Shown in pieces: positions 16,815 to 24,553 of a stretch of DNA of 64,000 nucleotides (position 1 is its first letter; every line of letters starts with the position of its first letter). The notes beneath the pieces were generated by a model that made no database searches, had not been told where the DNA came from, and saw only the letters and a list, made by a program, of their open reading frames with translations. Position numbers and translations under genes: made by a program. Source of the DNA: Microbispora hainanensis (lineage in GTDB: Bacteria > Actinomycetota > Actinomycetes > Streptosporangiales > Streptosporangiaceae). The stretch is taken from contig NZ_CP108086.1 in the NCBI RefSeq assembly GCF_036186745.1, positions 3,038,001-3,102,000 on the forward strand. The letters are read 5' to 3'.

Positions 16815-17260
16815 TCACGGTCGTCCGCGGTGGCGGCTGATCGGGCCGTCGAACCGGGCCGGCCGCCACATCAACAGCACCACCGCCACGAAGGCGAGGA
16901 CGATCACCACGATGAAGAGGATCCACAGCACGGAGGATCCGCTTTTCGGCTCCGCTGCGGCTTGACGCCGTCCCTGACGAGCAGGACGTCGCTGCTCTCC
17001 ACCCCGAGGTCCGCCAGCTCGCTGAGGCCCTGTTGCCGCAGGTCCTCCCGTACGTCCTTGCCGGAGTACCGGCCGCCGCTGACCGACTCGAGGACGTCGA
17101 GGTCGTACGCGATGGTCACGGCCGGCTTGCCTACGGGCGGCGTGACGGTCGTGGGGTCGATCGGCACGACGGCGGGGGCATAGCCGTCGCGGCGGAGCCT
17201 CTCGGCGAATGCCTCGGCGGCGTACCGCTGGTCGTCCGGCGCCTGGACGACCACGGCCAT
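16815..17260 (-). pseudogene. Membrane-anchored protein of unknown family with a one-base frameshift
   Basis: The minus strand first encodes a soluble alpha/beta-looking region from ATG 17260 (MAVVVQAPDDQRYAAEAFAE to SSDVLLVRDGVK). It then appears to change frame near 16955 into AAAEPKSGSS and a transmembrane helix (VLWILFIVVIVLAFVAVVLL), ending with a basic tail at the TGA at 16815-16817. Adding one G to AAGCC (AAGGCC) would restore the frame. As written it stops at 16904, inside the would-be helix. The helix at the end suggests a tail-anchored or C-terminally anchored protein. No ribosome-binding site precedes ATG 17260 and the 5' end abuts another fragment, so the N-terminus may also be lost. 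Confidence 0.55.
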
Positions 17261-17427
17261 GGGCGGAGGGGAGAAGCTCTCCTGCGGGGTCTCCAGGCAG
17301 GTGCTGGAGTATGTGCCGCCGCCGGTCACCGCGGGCCTGCTCCGGGCGACCACGGACGGCCGTGCCGCCCGTCTGCTGGCCGGGCTCAGCCCCGCCGTAC
17401 GCGCCCAGATCGCCCTCGCCGACTGAG
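17260..17427 (+). other. Possible C-terminal gene fragment
   Basis: The plus strand from ATG 17260 to TGA 17427 encodes 55 residues with a coding-like C-terminal half (VPPPVTAGLLRATTDGRAAR, then LSPAVRAQIALAD). It overlaps the 5' end of the minus-strand fragment tail to tail, which suggests a rearrangement joint between two truncated genes. A further short hydrophobic stretch (YVLGMILPIGLLIIQEARQ) ends at 17529 in another frame. The rest, to 17643, shows nothing clear. Confidence 0.25.
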
Positions 17428-17643
17428 GCCGGCGTCGGCCGTTTCGACTGGAAAGACTATGTGCTCGGCATGATCCTTCCGATCGGCCTCCTCATAATCC
17501 AGGAGGCGAGGCAACGACGTAAGAGCTGATCTCCGCAGCTCACGAGCATTATTACCTTCACGCTCAAGGCTGGGGGCGTATCGGCGGCGACACCTGGATG
17601 CCCTGATGATCGTGGAATGTCGGGTTCTCGATAGGGTGCCGGG

Positions 17644-18009
17644 ATGCCGAAGCGCAGAATCGCCGCTCTGGCCGCCGCCGTGGTCGTCGTGGCCGCCGGT
17701 CTGGCGATCCGGGCGCTGCTGCCCGGCGCGGTCGCCAAGTACGCGGGCGATCTCCTCTACACCCTCCTCGTGTACGCGCTGGTCGTCGTGGCCGTGCCGC
17801 GCGCCCGGCCGCTCGTGGTGGCGGCCGTGGCGCTCGGGGTGAGCTGGCTGGTGGAGTTCGCCCAGCTCACCGGAGTGCCGGCCGAGCTGTCGGCGCACAG
17901 CACGCTGGCGCGGTTGGTGCTCGGCACGACGTTCAACGCGCCCGACCTGTTCTGGTACGCGGTGGGCGCGGCCGTCGGTTACGCAATTGATTCGATCCGC
18001 GCGAAATAG
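17644..18009 (+). CDS. DUF2809-family small membrane protein
   Basis: A 121-residue integral membrane protein with four predicted helices (about 5-28, 38-52, 56-72, 98-115). It has the DUF2809 features WLVEFAQLTGVP, GTTFNAPDLFWYAVGA and a conserved Asp in the third loop. The family's function is unknown. It starts at ATG 17644 after a short leader (AGGGTGCCGGG) and is followed within 4 bp by a GH115 remnant. Confidence 0.82.
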   Translation: MPKRRIAALAAAVVVVAAGLAIRALLPGAVAKYAGDLLYTLLVYALVVVAVPRARPLVVAAVALGVSWLVEFAQLTGVPAELSAHSTLARLVLGTTFNAPDLFWYAVGAAVGYAIDSIRAK

Positions 18010-18012
18010 CCA

Positions 18013-18369
18013 TTGACCACTTCTGCGGGCAAAGTTCACATCCCTTTACTCGTGCGCACCGACTCCTGCATCGTCTTCACACCGGGCGCCGGCCGGTTTC
18101 CTCTCGTGGCCCAGGGCAGGGCGGCTCCGATCGTCGTCAGCGCGAGCGACTTCCCCGGTGTCACGCGGGTCGGGGGCGACCTGCGGGCCGACGTGGAGCG
18201 GGTCACCGGGGTGAGGCCCGCGGTTTTCACCGACACCGTGCCGGAGACCGGTGAGGTGGTGCTGGTCGGCACGATCGGGAAGAGCCCGCTCATCGCTGGA
18301 GCAGGTCGTGGAGCACCCGCTGCCGGGCGTCCGCCGCGCGCGCCGGATGATCCACCGCTCTATCCCTGA
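18013..18369 (+). pseudogene. Remnant of a GH115 alpha-glucuronidase N-terminal domain
   Basis: About 95 codons match the start of glycoside hydrolase family 115 proteins: GRFPLVAQGRAAPIVVSASD, then FPGVTRVGGDLRADVERVTG and VVLVGTIGKSPLI. Full GH115 enzymes are about 900-1,000 residues with a signal peptide; both are missing. After SPLI the coding signal moves to another frame (LEQVVEHPLPGVRRARRMIH), which looks like the end of a different protein. The piece is therefore a deletion scar, not a working gene. Its end runs into the pnuC promoter. Confidence 0.7.
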
Positions 18370-18384
18370 TCACGATCCCTTGTT

Positions 18385-18401
18385 ATCGTCACAGTGACGA
18401 T
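18385..18401. promoter_or_regulatory. Perfect 17-bp palindrome upstream of pnuC
   Basis: ATCGTCACAGTGACGAT has perfect 8-bp arms around one central base and abuts the AAGGAGG ribosome-binding site (18403-18409) of pnuC. A repressor here would block the NAD-salvage operon. NrtR- or NiaR-type NAD regulators use operators of similar GTCA/TGAC flavour, but the identity is inferred. Confidence 0.65.
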
Positions 18402-18414
18402 TAAGGAGGTCGCG

Positions 18415-19065
18415 GTGGCGCTGACCGATCTGCTTGGGCCCCTCCTGGAGCCCGCGATCACCCTTGGCGGCGTTTCGACGAGCTGGGCCGAGCTGCTCGG
18501 CTTCGCGACGGGAGCGCTCACCGTCTGGCTGGTGGTCCGCCAGCACGTGTGGAACTGGCCGATCGGCGTCGCGAACGTCGTCCTGCTCGGTCTCGTCTTC
18601 CTGGCCGTGGGCCTGTACGCCGACGCGGCCCTGCAGATCGTCTACGTGCTCCTCGGCCTGTACGGCTGGTGGCAGTGGCTGTACGGCGGGGCCGGGCGGA
18701 CCACGCTCACCGTCACCAGGACAGGCCGCGCGGAGTGGGGATGGCTCGTGCTCGCGGGCGCGGCGGCGACGGCGCTGCTCACCGCCGCACTCACGACCTG
18801 GACCAACTCGGCCGTGCCGTTCTGGGACGCCCTGACGACCGCGCTGTCGCTGATGGCGACCTACGGCCAGTGCCGCAAGCGGGTGGAGTCGTGGTGGCTG
18901 TGGATCACGGTCGACCTGGTCTACATCCCGCTTTACGCCTACAAGGAGCTCTACCTCACCAGCGTGCTCTACGTGCTGTTCCTCGCGCTGTGCGTGGCCG
19001 GGCTGCTCGCGTGGCGGCGCGACGAGGCCGCCCGGCCCGCCGCCGCTCCGGTGGTGACGCGATGA
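18415..19065 (+). CDS. pnuC: Nicotinamide riboside transporter PnuC
   Basis: A 216-residue membrane protein with seven predicted helices. Family motifs are present: HVWNWPIGVANVVLLG, QIVYVLLGLYGWWQW, and KRVESWWLWITVDLVYIPLY near the C-terminus. PnuC moves nicotinamide riboside by facilitated diffusion, trapped by phosphorylation. GTG 18415 is chosen because AAGGAGG is 5 bp upstream; a GTG at 18394 lies inside the palindrome. It overlaps the nadR-like gene by 4 bp (ATGA), so uptake and the kinase/adenylyltransferase are translationally coupled. Confidence 0.93.
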   Translation: MALTDLLGPLLEPAITLGGVSTSWAELLGFATGALTVWLVVRQHVWNWPIGVANVVLLGLVFLAVGLYADAALQIVYVLLGLYGWWQWLYGGAGRTTLTVTRTGRAEWGWLVLAGAAATALLTAALTTWTNSAVPFWDALTTALSLMATYGQCRKRVESWWLWITVDLVYIPLYAYKELYLTSVLYVLFLALCVAGLLAWRRDEAARPAAAPVVTR

Positions 19066-20174
19066 GCGCGCGATACGCGCACGGGCTGGTGATCGGCAAG
19101 TTCTACCCGCCCCACGCCGGTCACCACCACCTGGTCGACACCGCCGCCGAGCGGTGCGCGCTGGTCACGGTGGTCGTCGCCGCCAGCAGCGTGGAGAGCA
19201 TCCCGCTCGCCTTGCGTACGGCGTGGCTGCGCGAGGCCCACCCGCAGCCCCACGTGGTGGTGGCGCCGGTCGTGGACGACATAGAGATCGACTACGACGA
19301 CCCGGAGATCTGGGCCGCGCACGTCGAGGTCTTCCGGCACGCGCTGGAGTCGGCCCACGGCGGCCTCGCGCCCGATGTCGACGCCGTCTTCTCCTCCGAG
19401 ACGTACGGGCCCGAGCTGGCCCGCAGGTTCGGCGGCGCGCACGTGGCGGTCGATCCGGGCCGGGTCCGCTATCCGGTCAGCGGGACGATGGTCCGCGACG
19501 ACCCGGTGTCCGCGTGGCCCTGGCTGAGCCCCGCCGTACGCGCCTATCTCGCCCGGCGGGTGGTCGTCACCGGGGCCGAGTCGACCGGCACCACCACGCT
19601 CGCCCGCGCGCTGGCCGCCCACTACGCGGCACGCGGCGGCGTCTGGGCCGCGACCCGGTGGGTGCCCGAATACGGCAGGACCTACTGCGAGGAGAAGCTC
19701 GCCCTGGCCCGCCGTACGGCCAAGGCGGCGGGAGCGCCGGAGCCGTGGCTCGACGACCTGGAGTGGCGGCCGGAGGAGTTCACGCTGATCGCCCACCGGC
19801 AGCTCGACTGGGAGGACGCGGCGGCGCGGACCGGGTCTCCTGTGCTGTTCTGCGACACCGACGCGCTCGCCACCGCGCTGTGGCACGAGCGCTATCTCGG
19901 CACGGTGAGCTCGGAGGTCCTGCGCGTCCACGAACGGGCCCGGCACGACCTGTGGATCCACACGTCCGTGGACGGCGTGCCGTTCGAGCAGGACGGCTGG
20001 CGCGACGGCGAGCACGTGCGGCACGGCATGGACCGCCGGCTGCGCGCGGAGCTGGCCGGGCGCGGGCTGCCGCACGTGGTCGTCTCCGGGCCGCCCGAGG
20101 AGCGGCTGGCCGCCGCCGTACGGGCCGTCGACGATCTCGTCGCTACCGGCCGCGCGTTCGCCCCGCCGTTGTGA
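19062..20174 (+). CDS. nadR: NadR-like bifunctional NMN adenylyltransferase/ribosylnicotinamide kinase
   Basis: A 370-residue protein. The N-terminal nucleotidyltransferase (about 5-155) has the GKFYPPHAGHHH signature and YPVSGTMVRDD. The C-terminal kinase-like AAA domain (about 165-360) starts GAESTGTTTLARAL and contains WVPEYGRTYCEEKL and VLFCDTDALATALW. It converts imported nicotinamide riboside to NMN and NAD. It lacks the N-terminal HTH repressor domain of enteric NadR, so it does not itself repress. The P-loop has Thr where the usual Walker A Lys stands (GTTT in place of GKTT/GKST). Cotranscribed with pnuC. Confidence 0.92.
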   Translation: MSARYAHGLVIGKFYPPHAGHHHLVDTAAERCALVTVVVAASSVESIPLALRTAWLREAHPQPHVVVAPVVDDIEIDYDDPEIWAAHVEVFRHALESAHGGLAPDVDAVFSSETYGPELARRFGGAHVAVDPGRVRYPVSGTMVRDDPVSAWPWLSPAVRAYLARRVVVTGAESTGTTTLARALAAHYAARGGVWAATRWVPEYGRTYCEEKLALARRTAKAAGAPEPWLDDLEWRPEEFTLIAHRQLDWEDAAARTGSPVLFCDTDALATALWHERYLGTVSSEVLRVHERARHDLWIHTSVDGVPFEQDGWRDGEHVRHGMDRRLRAELAGRGLPHVVVSGPPEERLAAAVRAVDDLVATGRAFAPPL

Positions 20175-20295
20175 GCTGCTTTTATACGAGAACGCATATC
20201 GGTCGGTGGTCCATATGAATATTGGACATGTTCCGAACACTTTGCTTGGCTCCTGCGTCTAACGCCCCTGTGACGCATGAGAGCAAGGACATGTC

Positions 20296-21231
20296 ATGAT
20301 TTGGAGACTGCCGGTCGCACTGAAGACCACCACGATCACGGTCGCCCTCCTGGCCGGCGCCGTGCCCGCGGCGGGCCCCGCTGCCGCAGCCGCTGTACCC
20401 GCCGCACCCCAGGCCGCCGCCGCGCCCCGGACGGACGTGGCCGCCGCGCTGCGCGCGCTTGAGGCGTCGTTCAAGGGCCGCATCGGCGCGTACGCGATCG
20501 ACACGGCGACCGGGAAGACGATCGGTTATAGGGCGGGCGAGCGGTTCCCGCTGCTGTCCACCTTCAAGGCGGTTGCCGCGGGAGCGGTGCTGGCCCGGAC
20601 GACCGACCGGGAGCTGACGCGGAAGGTCGTCCACTGGACGGCCGACGAGGTGAAGTCGAACTCGCCGGAGACCGGCAAGCACGTGAAGGACGGGATGACG
20701 CTCGCCGAGCTGTGCCGGGCGGCGATCATCTACAGCGACAACACCGCCGGGAACATGCTGCTGAAGCGGATCGGCGGGCCGCGGGGCCTCACCCGTTATT
20801 TCCGCACGCTCAAGGACCCGGTGTCCCGGCTCGACCGCTGGGAGACCGACCTCAACATCTGGTCGCCCAAGGAGCGGCGCGACACCACCACGCCCGCGTC
20901 CGCCGCCCGCGATCTGCGGGTGCTCACGACCGGCGGCGTGCTGGGCGCGAAGGACCGGTCCCGGCTGATCGGATGGCTGCGCGACAACACGACAGGCGAC
21001 GCGCGCATCCGCGCCGGGCTGCCGAAGACGTGGATCGTCGGCGACAAGACCGGCACCGGCGGGACGTACGGCACCGCCAACGACATCGCCGTCATCTGGC
21101 CGGCCAGGAACGCCGCCCCGATCATCATGGCGATCTACACCAACCGCCGGGCGGCCGACGGCGCCACCGCGGACTCGGTCGTCGCACGGACGGCGACCCT
21201 GCTGGCGCGCGGCCTCGGCAGGCTCTCGTGA
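20296..21231 (+). CDS. Class A beta-lactamase
   Basis: A 311-residue exported enzyme. The signal peptide is about 1-33. The active serine motif is S88-T-F-K91, the SDN loop is S147-D-N149, the omega-loop acid is E183 in RWETDLN, and KTG is K251-T-G. All catalytic residues of class A enzymes are present, so it should hydrolyse penicillins or cephalosporins outside the cell. AAGGA lies 7-11 bp upstream of ATG 20296. A GTCCA/TGGAC inverted repeat (20209-20227) in the upstream region could be a regulator site. It is followed by a class A PBP gene. Confidence 0.94.
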   Translation: MIWRLPVALKTTTITVALLAGAVPAAGPAAAAAVPAAPQAAAAPRTDVAAALRALEASFKGRIGAYAIDTATGKTIGYRAGERFPLLSTFKAVAAGAVLARTTDRELTRKVVHWTADEVKSNSPETGKHVKDGMTLAELCRAAIIYSDNTAGNMLLKRIGGPRGLTRYFRTLKDPVSRLDRWETDLNIWSPKERRDTTTPASAARDLRVLTTGGVLGAKDRSRLIGWLRDNTTGDARIRAGLPKTWIVGDKTGTGGTYGTANDIAVIWPARNAAPIIMAIYTNRRAADGATADSVVARTATLLARGLGRLS

Positions 21232-21239
21232 ACCACCGC

Positions 21240-21274
21240 GTTATGGGGCCGACCTTGTTTTGCGGCCCCATAAC
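21240..21274 (+). terminator. 12-bp hairpin between beta-lactamase and PBP genes
   Basis: GTTATGGGGCCG (21240-21251) and CGGCCCCATAAC (21263-21274) pair perfectly around an 11-nt loop, 8 bp after the beta-lactamase stop. It probably terminates bla or attenuates read-through to the PBP gene. Confidence 0.75.
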
Positions 21275-21304
21275 CTTGTCTATAGCCATTTGGGGGAGGT
21301 TCGT

Positions 21305-23458
21305 GTGAACGCCACGGGGAAGGTGTTGCGCCTGATCGCCATGGGAGCAGCGGCGGGCGTGTTGGTCGCGGGGATCGCGTTGCCGGCGGTGGGAGGCGCG
21401 GGCGTCGGGGTGGTGTCGGCCGTCGAGGACGTGGACCTGAAACCCCGCGACCTCACCGAGCCTCCGCTGGCGCAGGTCTCGGTCGTGCAGGACGTGAAGG
21501 GCCACGAGATCGCGCGGTTCTACGAGCAGTATCGCGAGGTCGTCCCCCTTGACCAGATCGCCGACATCATGAAGACGGCCATCATCTCGATCGAGGACTA
21601 CCGGTTCTACCAGCACGGCCCGATCGACATCGAGGGCACCATCCGCGCCCTGGCCAAGAACCTGCAGTCGGGCGGGGTCGCCCAGGGCGGCTCCTCCATC
21701 ACCCAGCAGTACGTCAAGCAGGTGCTGCTCAACGCCGCCACGACCGAGCAGGAGAAGAACGAGGCGCTGGCGCCCAGCTACGCCCGCAAGCTCAACGAGC
21801 TGCGCTACGCGATGGGCGTGGAGGAGAAGTACTCCAAGGACCAGATCCTGGAGAAGTACCTCAACATCGCCTACTTCGGCGCGGGCGCGTACGGCGTCGA
21901 GGCGGCGGCCAAGCGGTTCTTCGGGGTCAGCGCGAAGGACCTGACGCTGCCGCAGGCGGCGACGCTCGCGGGAGCCGTGCAGGACCCCAACGCCACCGAC
22001 CCCAACCTGGGCAAGACCAGCCGCGACCGGCTGCTGAAGCGGCGCAACGTCGTGCTCGACCGGATGGCCGAGCTGAACAAGATCACCAAGGATCAGGCGG
22101 CCCAGGCGAAGAAGACCCGGCTCGGCTACAAGGGAACCCCGCTGCCCGGTGGCTGTGAGTCGAGCAAGTATCCGTACTTCTGCGTCTACGTGCGCAACGA
22201 GATCCTCAGCAACCCCGACTTCGGCAAGACGGCCAAGCAGCGCCTGGCGTTCCTCAACCGCGGCGGCCTGACCATCAAGACCACGATCGACCCCTCGATG
22301 CAGGCCGCCGCCGACAAGGCGATCAGGAAGTGGGTCCACCCGACCGACAACCCCGTGGCCGCCGAGGCGCTGGTGCAGCCCGGCACCGGGGCGATCAAGG
22401 CGATGGCCGCGAGCCGTCCGTACGGGACGCACAAGACCAGGAACGAGGTGTCCTACAACCTCGTGGCCGACGTCGCGCACGGCGGCGGCATCGGCTTCCA
22501 GGCCGGCTCGACCTTCAAGACCTTCACCCTGCTCACCGCGCTGAAGCAGGGCATGAAGATCAACGACGGGTTCAGCGCGGGCGCCGGCTACACCGCGCCG
22601 GGCTATTCGACGTTCAAGAACTGCGCGGGCCAGCCCATCGGCGACCCGAGCCACACCGTCACCAACGACGAGGGATCACCGGGCTGGCTGACCCTGCAGA
22701 CCGGCACCTGGCACTCGGTCAACACGTTCTTCATGATGCTGGAGCAGCGGGTCGGGCTCTGCGACGTGGTCAAGACGGCCAAGTCGCTGGGCATCCACCG
22801 GGCCGACGGCAATCCGCTCAAGGAGTTCGAGACGTTCACGCTCGGCATCAACGAGATGGACCCGGTGACCGTCGCCACCGCGTACGCCGCGATCGGCGCG
22901 CGCGGCAAGTACTGCGCGCCGATGGCGATCACCCAGATCACCGACAGCACCGGCAAGACCACCAACTACAGCCCCAAGTGCCGTCAGGCCATCGACCCCG
23001 AGGTGGCGGACGCGGCGGCGCACATCCTGTCGGGCGTCCTGACCAAGGGCACGATGGCGGCGGTCGGCGGCATCGGGCGTGACGCGGCGGGCAAGACCGG
23101 GACCAACGACGACTCCTCCTCCGCCTGGTTCGCCGGGTTCACCCCCGACCTCGCCGGCGCGGTCAGCCTCGGCGACCCCCGTGGCACGTCGAAGTACAAG
23201 CTGAACAACGTGACGATCGGCGGCCGTTACTACGGCTCGGTGTTCGGCGCCAGCATCCCCGGCCCGATCTGGAAGGACACCATGCTGCGGGCGCTGCGCA
23301 ACGTGCCGCCGACCGACTTCACGCCGGTCGACAGCGCGCGGTTCGGCGGCTGCGGCGACAGTTGCCGGAGCCTGGTGTCCGTGACGCCCCCGACAGGGGA
23401 CGACGGCGGTCCGATGCCGGGGGACAACGTGCCGGTGGAGGTCCTGCCCAACGACTAG
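21305..23458 (+). CDS. Bifunctional class A penicillin-binding protein
   Basis: A 717-residue membrane-anchored cell-wall synthase. After a cytoplasmic start and a transmembrane helix (about 8-38), the GT51 glycosyltransferase domain has the catalytic Glu in E97-D-Y-R-F-Y-Q-H-G and GGSSITQQYVKQ. The transpeptidase domain has S402-T-F-K, SVN (in TWHSVNTFF) and K597-T-G-T. It polymerises and crosslinks peptidoglycan. GTG 21305 has GGGGGAGG upstream. No PASTA domains are seen; the C-terminus is a short acidic tail with two Cys. Placement after a beta-lactamase gene suggests linked beta-lactam resistance or wall-stress response. Confidence 0.94.
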   Translation: MNATGKVLRLIAMGAAAGVLVAGIALPAVGGAGVGVVSAVEDVDLKPRDLTEPPLAQVSVVQDVKGHEIARFYEQYREVVPLDQIADIMKTAIISIEDYRFYQHGPIDIEGTIRALAKNLQSGGVAQGGSSITQQYVKQVLLNAATTEQEKNEALAPSYARKLNELRYAMGVEEKYSKDQILEKYLNIAYFGAGAYGVEAAAKRFFGVSAKDLTLPQAATLAGAVQDPNATDPNLGKTSRDRLLKRRNVVLDRMAELNKITKDQAAQAKKTRLGYKGTPLPGGCESSKYPYFCVYVRNEILSNPDFGKTAKQRLAFLNRGGLTIKTTIDPSMQAAADKAIRKWVHPTDNPVAAEALVQPGTGAIKAMAASRPYGTHKTRNEVSYNLVADVAHGGGIGFQAGSTFKTFTLLTALKQGMKINDGFSAGAGYTAPGYSTFKNCAGQPIGDPSHTVTNDEGSPGWLTLQTGTWHSVNTFFMMLEQRVGLCDVVKTAKSLGIHRADGNPLKEFETFTLGINEMDPVTVATAYAAIGARGKYCAPMAITQITDSTGKTTNYSPKCRQAIDPEVADAAAHILSGVLTKGTMAAVGGIGRDAAGKTGTNDDSSSAWFAGFTPDLAGAVSLGDPRGTSKYKLNNVTIGGRYYGSVFGASIPGPIWKDTMLRALRNVPPTDFTPVDSARFGGCGDSCRSLVSVTPPTGDDGGPMPGDNVPVEVLPND

Positions 23459-23478
23459 TCCGTCAGCTAGTCCGTCAG
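23455..23478. repeat. 12-bp tandem duplication carrying the stop codons of two convergent genes
   Basis: CTAGTCCGTCAG is repeated exactly (23455-23466 and 23467-23478). The PBP stop TAG (23456-23458) lies in copy one, and the stop of the minus-strand STAS gene (CTA on plus, 23467-23469) opens copy two. Each gene ends on its own copy of the same unit. Confidence 0.9.
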
Positions 23479-23802
23479 CGCGTCGGCCGTGTCCAGGACG
23501 CGGAACAGCCGGGTCAGGTTCGTCCAGCGGAGGATCCGCAGCACCTGGCCGGCCGGCGCGATGAGGGCGAGATCGCCGTCCCTGTCACGCAGGTTGTGCA
23601 CCAGGCGCACGAGCAGCCCCACGCCCGTGGTGTCGATGAACCGCACCTCGCTGAGGTCCACGGCCAGCCACGGGCCGTGGGCCTCGATCTGGGTGAGTAG
23701 CGGCTCGCGCAGGCGCCGCACCGCGTGGAGATCCAGCTCTCCGCGCAGCCCGAGCACCCACCAGCGAGTGGGGGAAGGGGGTTGTGCCGTCCACGTCTCC
23801 AC
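23467..23802 (-). CDS. STAS-domain anti-sigma-factor antagonist
   Basis: A 111-residue single STAS domain. The phosphoacceptor loop is VRFIDTTGVGLL, with Thr (T58/T59) where SpoIIAA-type proteins carry Ser. Such proteins bind and release an anti-sigma kinase when dephosphorylated. No anti-sigma or sigma gene is adjacent, so the partner is elsewhere. It is convergent with the PBP gene; the two stops are 8 bp apart in a tandem repeat. Confidence 0.88.
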   Translation of the reverse strand: METWTAQPPSPTRWWVLGLRGELDLHAVRRLREPLLTQIEAHGPWLAVDLSEVRFIDTTGVGLLVRLVHNLRDRDGDLALIAPAGQVLRILRWTNLTRLFRVLDTADALTD

Positions 23803-24006
23803 GGTGGTTCCCTTCGCTCTTCTTGGCGCCGGGGACCACCGGGTGAGCGGGACGGGGAGGTCCGGGGCGACCGACGAAGCGTTTCGACCGACGCGCCGAT
23901 GACCGTACGAGCCGCACCCAGGGTAACAATCCCCCTCCGTTGCGTCGATCGGCTCACGTAAAGCTTCCGTGGCACCGGCGGAATCGAGTGGCTATCGTCA
24001 CGGTTT

Positions 24007-24534
24007 ATGGGGGTTGAGCGCACGTTGCGGCGCCGGCTGGTCCTGATCGGGGGAATCGTCGCACTGGCCGCCGCGGGATCCGCGCCGCTCAACGAGGAGC
24101 TGACCAGGGCCGTCGCCGTCGCGTACGCGGCCCAGGGCGCGCTGCCGTACTCGTGGGGCGGGGGACACGCGGCCCGGCCGGGTCCCTCGAAGGGGACCTG
24201 CCGGGGATACAGCGGCTCGGTCAGGCCCTGCCCGGCCGACCGGACGCGCGGCTTCGACTGCTCGGGGTTCACCCGCTGGGTGTACGACCAGGCGTTCGGC
24301 GATGACGTGCTCGGCCCCGGCAACACCGACGCCCACGTCGCCCGGCTGCGCAGGGTCGCGGTGCCGCAACCCGGCGACCTGGTCTTCTACGGCAGGCCCG
24401 GCAGGACGCACCACGTCGGGGTGTACGTCGGCGGCGGAAAGATGATCAACGCGTTCGCCACCGGGACGCGCATCCGCATGGACGACGTGTCCGTGTTGGA
24501 CGACCTGCTCGGCTATTACCACTACCGACCCTGA
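24007..24534 (+). CDS. Secreted NlpC/P60 peptidoglycan endopeptidase
   Basis: A 175-residue protein with an N-terminal signal or anchor helix (about 9-25) and one NlpC/P60 domain: catalytic Cys85 in GFDCSGF, His at 135-136 in RTHHVGVYVGGGKM. It should cut stem peptides in the wall. Two extra Cys (GTCRGY, RPCPAD) in a 25-residue insertion before the catalytic Cys may form a disulfide. There is no ribosome-binding site; a TATCGT -10-like box about 13 bp upstream suggests a leaderless mRNA. Confidence 0.88.
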   Translation: MGVERTLRRRLVLIGGIVALAAAGSAPLNEELTRAVAVAYAAQGALPYSWGGGHAARPGPSKGTCRGYSGSVRPCPADRTRGFDCSGFTRWVYDQAFGDDVLGPGNTDAHVARLRRVAVPQPGDLVFYGRPGRTHHVGVYVGGGKMINAFATGTRIRMDDVSVLDDLLGYYHYRP

Positions 24535-24553
24535 TCCCTATGCTTGCCCCGTA

